From: JBHJGS01 sp050331575
Lineage (GTDB): Bacteria > Pseudomonadota > Alphaproteobacteria > Sphingomonadales > Rhodothalassiaceae
Direction of reading: 5' to 3'
Assembly (NCBI GenBank): GCA_050331575.1
Contig: JBHJGS010000012.1
Coordinates: 7,832 to 71,831, forward strand
Length of the DNA: 64,000 bases
Shown here: positions 62,249 through 64,000 of the stretch, one piece after another
Position numbering within the stretch: the stretch's first letter is position 1
Layout: each line of letters opens with the position of its first letter
Translations under genes and position numbers: made by a program
The notes under the pieces: model-generated
Told to the model about the DNA's origin: nothing
What the model saw: only the letters and a program-made list of their open reading frames with translations
The model's database searches: none

Positions 62249-62539
62249 TTGGTGGGCCTAACCGACATTCGCCCTCATGACTTTCGAGAGGTCGTCGGCA
62301 CCGAAATGATGGCATTGGATATCCCCGAAGAGCATGTCGGCGCCGTCCTCTCCCAGGTCCGAACCTCCGTCACCGCCAAACACTATGCACGGCACAAGTT
62401 CGCAAGGGAAAAGCGCGAGGCCCTGGACAAATGGGCCGTGAAACTGCGGGAGATTGTGGGGGAGAGGCCTATGCGCAAACCCGCAATTGAACCTGCCAAG
62501 AAAACTGCCACCAACACCCAAGGTGACTTATTTAGCTAG
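62249..62539 (+). pseudogene. Tyrosine recombinase/integrase, C-terminal fragment
   Basis: The 96-residue remnant reads LVGLTDIRPHDFREVVGTEM, then VGAVLSQVRTSVTAKHYARH and KREALDKWAVKLREIV. This resembles the end of phage-type integrases: HxxR box, then the nucleophilic Tyr in KHYARH. The second box His seems replaced (LSQVR). The 5' two-thirds are missing, and the frame continues into the IS21 end, so the insertion or a deletion next to it cut the gene. Confidence 0.7.
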
Positions 62540-62568
62540 GCTCTAGCATTTTCGGTTCCTAAGTTCCC

Positions 62569-62913
62569 TTATTTCAGCAACCTCCGAAGCATATGGCGGA
62601 TATGATCCTGGCCGCCGAAAAAGATTGCCAGGACGCGAAGTTCTTCGGCGTCTTCATCCACTTCAAACCAATAGATTGCCTTCTGGTGGGTCAGAGAGCG
62701 GACGTTGGGGCCAAACTCAGGCCTAAGGGTGCCTTGGTGGGGCAGGGCGGCGATCCTCTCAACATGGCGCTGGATGTCTCGAATCCGCTCGGCTGCCCGT
62801 AAGCGTGCCGTCGCTTCATCCTCGCCGAACTCCATATAGCTTTGGCGAAGATGCTCGAAAACCAGCGTTAGATCTTTCAGCGCCGCCTCGCTGACCTTCA
62901 CCACATAGGGCAT
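62569..62913 (-). CDS. parE: ParE/RelE-superfamily toxin
   Basis: The 114-residue product is a toxin of the ParE/RelE fold. The motifs YVVKVSEAALKDLTLVFEHL, PHQGTLRPEFGPNVRSLTHQ and YWFEVDEDAEELRVLAIFFG fit ParE proteins, which poison gyrase. It overlaps the antitoxin stop as TGATG, the normal order for a ParDE pair (antitoxin first). Its length is slightly above the common 95-105 residues. Confidence 0.88.
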   Translation of the reverse strand: MPYVVKVSEAALKDLTLVFEHLRQSYMEFGEDEATARLRAAERIRDIQRHVERIAALPHQGTLRPEFGPNVRSLTHQKAIYWFEVDEDAEELRVLAIFFGGQDHIRHMLRRLLK

Positions 62914-63170
62914 CAGTCAGATGTTTCGTTAATCATGTGCTCAACGCGCTCAGCCATCTCGGCGGCTGAGACAAAGGACCCACGCCGCCGTTCGTCCAGT
63001 AGCGCTTTTAAGGCGGCTGTTTCAGTCGCTTCCGCATCCAGCTTGGCTTGCAGCAGATTGAGGCCTTCCTGGGCAACCGCGCTCACGCTGCCAAACTTCC
63101 CGGCTTTCACAAGCTGCCGGGCAAACGCATGCTGATCATCCGTTAATGACACTGAGGCTTTTACTGTCAT
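62913..63170 (-). CDS. parD: ParD-type antitoxin
   Basis: The 85-residue antitoxin has the ribbon-helix-helix-like N-terminus ASVSLTDDQHAFARQLVKAG, then GSVSAVAQEGLNLLQAKLDA, typical of ParD, and a C-terminal tail that covers the toxin. Sequence upstream (63171-63190) includes CATACGGGGCTCCCCTGTTAG, a possible autoregulatory operator. Confidence 0.88.
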   Translation of the reverse strand: MTVKASVSLTDDQHAFARQLVKAGKFGSVSAVAQEGLNLLQAKLDAEATETAALKALLDERRRGSFVSAAEMAERVEHMINETSD

Positions 63171-63600
63171 ACGGGGCTCCCCTGTTAGTTGCTACTCAGT
63201 CATACCAATTTGAGCCGTGAAGGCCAAGTGCTCCCTGGTGAAAGACCATGCTAAATGCTGTCCGGATCAGATTGTTGACCTGTCGATCCCGGGTGTGCGC
63301 ATGGCGCGGTTCTTGAATCAGAGCGGCACTGGGCACCGCAGGCCGCCTTTTCCGCCACTTCTGCGTTCATAACAGTGACGAGTGCTGCGTCGTCGCAGAG
63401 CCCCCCGGGTCTTCAACAGCTTCCTAAATTCCGACGGCTACCGGGCGTGCGTTCCAAGAGCGCTAAACCCTTCATGGCGGATGCCTGGTTGGCCATCCTC
63501 CCTAAGCGCCTAGGACACTGCTCTTCCGCGCCGAGCGATCAGTATTGCACTTGCTTCATGGATTATAGTCGATATTGGTTTAGGCTAGCTCATTTATCTA
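63171..63600. other. Non-coding gap between ParDE and the cas3 fragment
   Basis: I see no convincing gene in these 430 bases. Open frames exist but have no recognisable protein motif. The last 80 bases are clearly AT-richer than the rest of the window (attatagtcgatattggttt), which fits foreign origin. It may hold decayed mobile DNA; no CRISPR repeat is present. Confidence 0.5.
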
Positions 63601-63723
63601 ATGGTAGAAAGTTTTCTTGTGAATCGCCAGGGAATATGGGGAAAATGGTCTGAGCGTGATGGCGAAAGCCATCATCTGATCCATCATTGCGCCGATGTGG
63701 CGGCGGTGTTTCTTGCCTTGGTG
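63601..63723 (+). pseudogene. cas3: Cas3 (type I-E-like) N-terminal fragment cut by IS3
   Basis: The 41-codon frame from ATG at 63601 ends at the IS3 border. It reads IWGKW, then HHLIHHCADVAAVFLALV. This closely resembles the start of Cas3 HD-domain proteins: in E. coli Cas3 the same region reads YWGKS and IHLLIYHCLDVAAV. The His and Asp of the HD motif are present. Fusing to the IS puts a TGA directly after codon 41, so the gene is broken here. The rest of cas3 and the Cascade genes, if kept, should lie beyond the window end. Confidence 0.75.
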
Positions 63724-64000
63724 TGAGCTACTCCCCGGTTGTTGGACAGATTTCGTCGTAAATTAAGCTACTCTCTGCACCTGCTGATCGGGTTGATTTT
63801 GGTCGGTTGCCTGCCAATAGACCACGGCAGGCGGCTTGCCTCCAAGTGCGGAATGTGGTCGCGTCTGATTATAGAACGCCATCCATTTCCGAATGCCGGC
63901 CCGCGCCTGTGATCCGGTCTCCCAGGCATGCAGATAGACACACTCGTATTTGAGCGTGCGCCACAGCCGCTCGACGAAGATGTTGTCGAGGAACCGGCCC
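63724..64000. mobile_element. IS3-family insertion sequence, 3' end (runs off the window)
   Basis: The element begins at TGAGCTACTCCCCGG, a terminal repeat of IS3-group type, directly after the cas3 fragment. It contains the end of the transposase gene on the minus strand. The far end, and so its target duplication, is outside the window. Confidence 0.8.
63763..64000 (-). CDS. IS3-family transposase OrfB, C-terminal part (5' end outside window)
   Basis: The partial product has the integrase end of IS3 transposases: RFLDNIFVERLWRTLKYECV with the last catalytic Glu (VERLWR), then MAFYNQTRPHSALGGKPPAV and VYWQATDQ, ending TAA. It covers the last 79 residues. The first part of OrfB and OrfA lie beyond the window. 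Motif matches are strong. Confidence 0.92.
   Translation of the reverse strand, partial: GRFLDNIFVERLWRTLKYECVYLHAWETGSQARAGIRKWMAFYNQTRPHSALGGKPPAVVYWQATDQNQPDQQVQRVA

Noticed and set aside
63311..63324. Match of 14 bases (gcgcggttcttgaa) to the istB end at about 59916
   Set aside because: It is too short and lacks flanking similarity, so I do not call it an IS21 remnant.
63171..63600. CRISPR array or leader next to the cas3 fragment
   Set aside because: No 28-37-base repeat occurs at regular spacing here; only the gene fragment supports a CRISPR-Cas locus.
63375..63653. 92-codon plus-strand frame before the cas3 fragment
   Set aside because: Composition is irregular, no motif is seen, and it overlaps the Cas3-like N-terminus in another frame.

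Overview
The window is high-GC bacterial chromosome, almost fully coding, and reads as an alphaproteobacterium. The evidence for that group is squalene-hopene cyclase, an Mth938-like gene end, an imuA-imuB pair under a GTTC-N7-GTTC LexA box, TonB-dependent receptors without SusD partners, and alphaproteobacterial PAS (DUF5388-like) and chemoreceptor types. A glycine-to-betaine methyltransferase operon with a BCCT carrier suggests a salt-exposed or marine lifestyle. I do not name a genus. I see no rRNA, tRNA or CRISPR array.

Layout. 1-10.2 kb: Mth938-like gene end, shc, a periplasmic GDPD, a large zinc metalloprotease, a tandem pair of unknown secreted paralogues and a membrane chemoreceptor. 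10.5-15.5 kb: glycine/sarcosine and sarcosine/dimethylglycine methyltransferases, a BCCT transporter and threonine ammonia-lyase. 15.7-18.9 kb: a minus-strand operon of sulfotransferase, beta-propeller and SDR genes coupled by ATGA overlaps. 19.2-39 kb: the centrepiece, a surface-type lipoprotein with a duplicated beta-helix-like module, a TonB-dependent receptor, gspC to gspN, a further lipoprotein, then lpxR-like and the prepilin peptidase gspO. 39-51.4 kb: patatin, PAS protein, acyl-CoA dehydrogenase with thiolase, small enzymes, a sterol-desaturase-type hydroxylase, a second TonB receptor with a Tat-exported PhoD phosphatase, and a CDP-alcohol phosphotransferase. 51.4-59.2 kb: SOS-controlled imuAB, membrane proteins, PRC-barrel and CsbD stress proteins, and a zincin. 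59.3-64 kb: a mobile region with a complete IS21-family element joining two 5'-truncated genes, a ParDE module, and the first 41 codons of a type I-E-like cas3 cut by an IS3-family element that runs off the window.

The 19-39 kb block looks like one functional unit. The lipoprotein and receptor could bind and import a substrate, and the T2SS could export the lipoprotein or enzymes acting on the same substrate. The arrangement recalls the Caulobacter T2SS locus next to the lipoprotein ElpS. GDPD, PhoD and the second TonB receptor suggest organophosphate scavenging elsewhere in the window. Several convergent gene ends carry a shared REP-like palindrome, and several intergenic gaps carry 10-16 bp tandem repeats.
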